Assembly: GCA_946480545.1 (NCBI GenBank)
Contig: CAMLKY010000138.1
Coordinates: 1 to 6,121 of the forward strand
DNA: 6,121 nt
From: an uncultured Acidobacteriota bacterium
GTDB taxonomy: Bacteria > Acidobacteriota > Blastocatellia > Pyrinomonadales > Pyrinomonadaceae
Direction of reading: 5' to 3'
The notes below the pieces were generated by a model, which made no database searches, was not told the origin of the DNA, and saw nothing but the letters and a program-made list of their open reading frames with translations. Below, piece after piece: positions 5,494-6,121 of the stretch. A program made the position numbers and the translations under genes. The first letter of the stretch is position 1; every line of letters starts with the position of its first letter.

Positions 5494-6121
5494 ATGATCG
5501 AAGAGAAAGTCCTGGTCCAGAAGTTTCTAAACCGTAAGCAGAGGGAACGGCTGAAAAAGCCCGACTGGCTGAAGATCAAGCTCGGCGACCCGCGAAACCA
5601 GAATGCCGTGCTCGACCTTATCAGCGGGCTGAATCTGCATACGGTCTGCCAGGAAGCGAAATGTCCGAACATCTTCGAATGCTGGACGGATAAGACCGCC
5701 ACATTCATGCTCGGGGGCGATACGTGCACACGCCACTGCGGATTCTGTGCTGTCAACAAGGGCAAGCCGATGGACCTCGATCCGATGGAGCCGACGCACG
5801 TCGCCGAGGCTGTCCGCCATCTCGATCTCAAACACGCGGTTATCACTTCGGTCAATCGTGACGATCTTGCTGATGGCGGATCGATGCACTGGGCGGAGAC
5901 GATCCTGAAGGTTCGCGAGCTCAACCCGGAATGCAAGGTCGAAGTACTGATCCCCGACTTTAATGGCGACGAGATCGCTCTCAACAACGTCCTGCGGGCG
6001 CGGCCCGACGTTCTCAATCACAACACGGAGACGATCGCTCGGCTGTATCGACGTGTGCGGCCCGATGCGAAGTATTACCAGTCAATGGAACTTCTCGAGC
6101 GCGCGGCGCACTGGCGCGACA
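5494..6121 (+). CDS. lipA: Lipoyl synthase LipA (5' part, cut by window edge)
   Basis: 209 complete codons of a radical-SAM enzyme, open to the right edge; the family is usually about 290-320 residues, so roughly the last third is missing. LipA inserts two sulfur atoms into protein-bound octanoyl groups to make lipoate on 2-oxoacid dehydrogenase and glycine cleavage proteins. The auxiliary cluster cysteines are Cys52, Cys57 and Cys63 (VCQEAKCPNIFECW), and the radical-SAM cluster is Cys78, Cys82 and Cys85 (GDTCTRHCGFC). Further family marks are ATFMLGGDTC, TSVNRDDLADGG (many homologues have Asp where this has Asn), VEVLIPDF, LNHNTET and RVRPDAKYYQS. The ATG at 5494 gives a normal N-terminus (RLKKPDWLKIKL at 19-30). 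No Shine-Dalgarno is evident. It is divergent from the kinase gene; no lipB is visible in the window. Confidence 0.97.
   Translation, partial: MIEEKVLVQKFLNRKQRERLKKPDWLKIKLGDPRNQNAVLDLISGLNLHTVCQEAKCPNIFECWTDKTATFMLGGDTCTRHCGFCAVNKGKPMDLDPMEPTHVAEAVRHLDLKHAVITSVNRDDLADGGSMHWAETILKVRELNPECKVEVLIPDFNGDEIALNNVLRARPDVLNHNTETIARLYRRVRPDAKYYQSMELLERAAHWRD

Noticed and set aside
5367..6021. Two long open frames on the - strand opposite lipA (up to 216 codons)
   Set aside because: They lie wholly antisense to an unmistakable lipA, are Ser/Arg-rich and show no domain; one also starts within the palindrome. They are shadows of codon bias.
1..6121. A new defence, CRISPR or biosynthetic system
   Set aside because: No repeat-spacer array, nuclease, toxin-antitoxin pair, transposase or biosynthetic cluster is visible; the genes belong to known families.

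Overview
The window holds six genes in three blocks. Base composition, the style of the kinase (Ser/Thr kinase, membrane helix, TolB-like domain, TPR tail) and the beta-propeller gene beside it suggest an environmental Gram-negative bacterium. My best guess is an acidobacterium, perhaps of the Blastocatellia/Pyrinomonadaceae type. This is inferred from gene style only; no 16S rRNA or lineage marker is present.

Block 1 (96-1556, + strand) is a small housekeeping/redox cluster. It encodes a hotdog-fold acyl-CoA thioesterase, an adrenodoxin-type [2Fe-2S] ferredoxin and a divergent Fe/Mn superoxide dismutase. The dismutase has its own strong-looking extended -10 promoter overlapping the end of the ferredoxin gene. 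A near-perfect stem-loop terminator (1575-1603) ends the block. It is symmetric enough to serve the convergent block from the other side.

Block 2 (5307 down to 1637, - strand) starts with a receptor-like Ser/Thr protein kinase. Its reading frame is broken at about 3697: kinase, membrane helix and TolB-like domain lie in one frame, and the TPR tail continues in another. The join appears to lack about a dozen residues of the first TPR, so a deletion (or an assembly error) fits better than a single-base slip. A WD40/PQQ-like beta-propeller gene follows 43 bp downstream and is probably co-transcribed.

Block 3 (5494 to the right edge, + strand) is the 5' two-thirds of lipA, lipoyl synthase, with all six iron-sulfur cysteines visible.

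The 186-bp divergent gap between the kinase and lipA contains the most unusual DNA in the window. It is a 69-nt perfect-length hairpin made of three tandem 9-bp CTCTGCG-type units facing three inverted copies, with an imperfect direct repeat (TAGTAA...GAACTT) on both sides. It looks like a small palindromic repeat element that has inserted or spread. I saw no CRISPR array, tRNA, rRNA, transposase or recognisable new defence or biosynthetic system.
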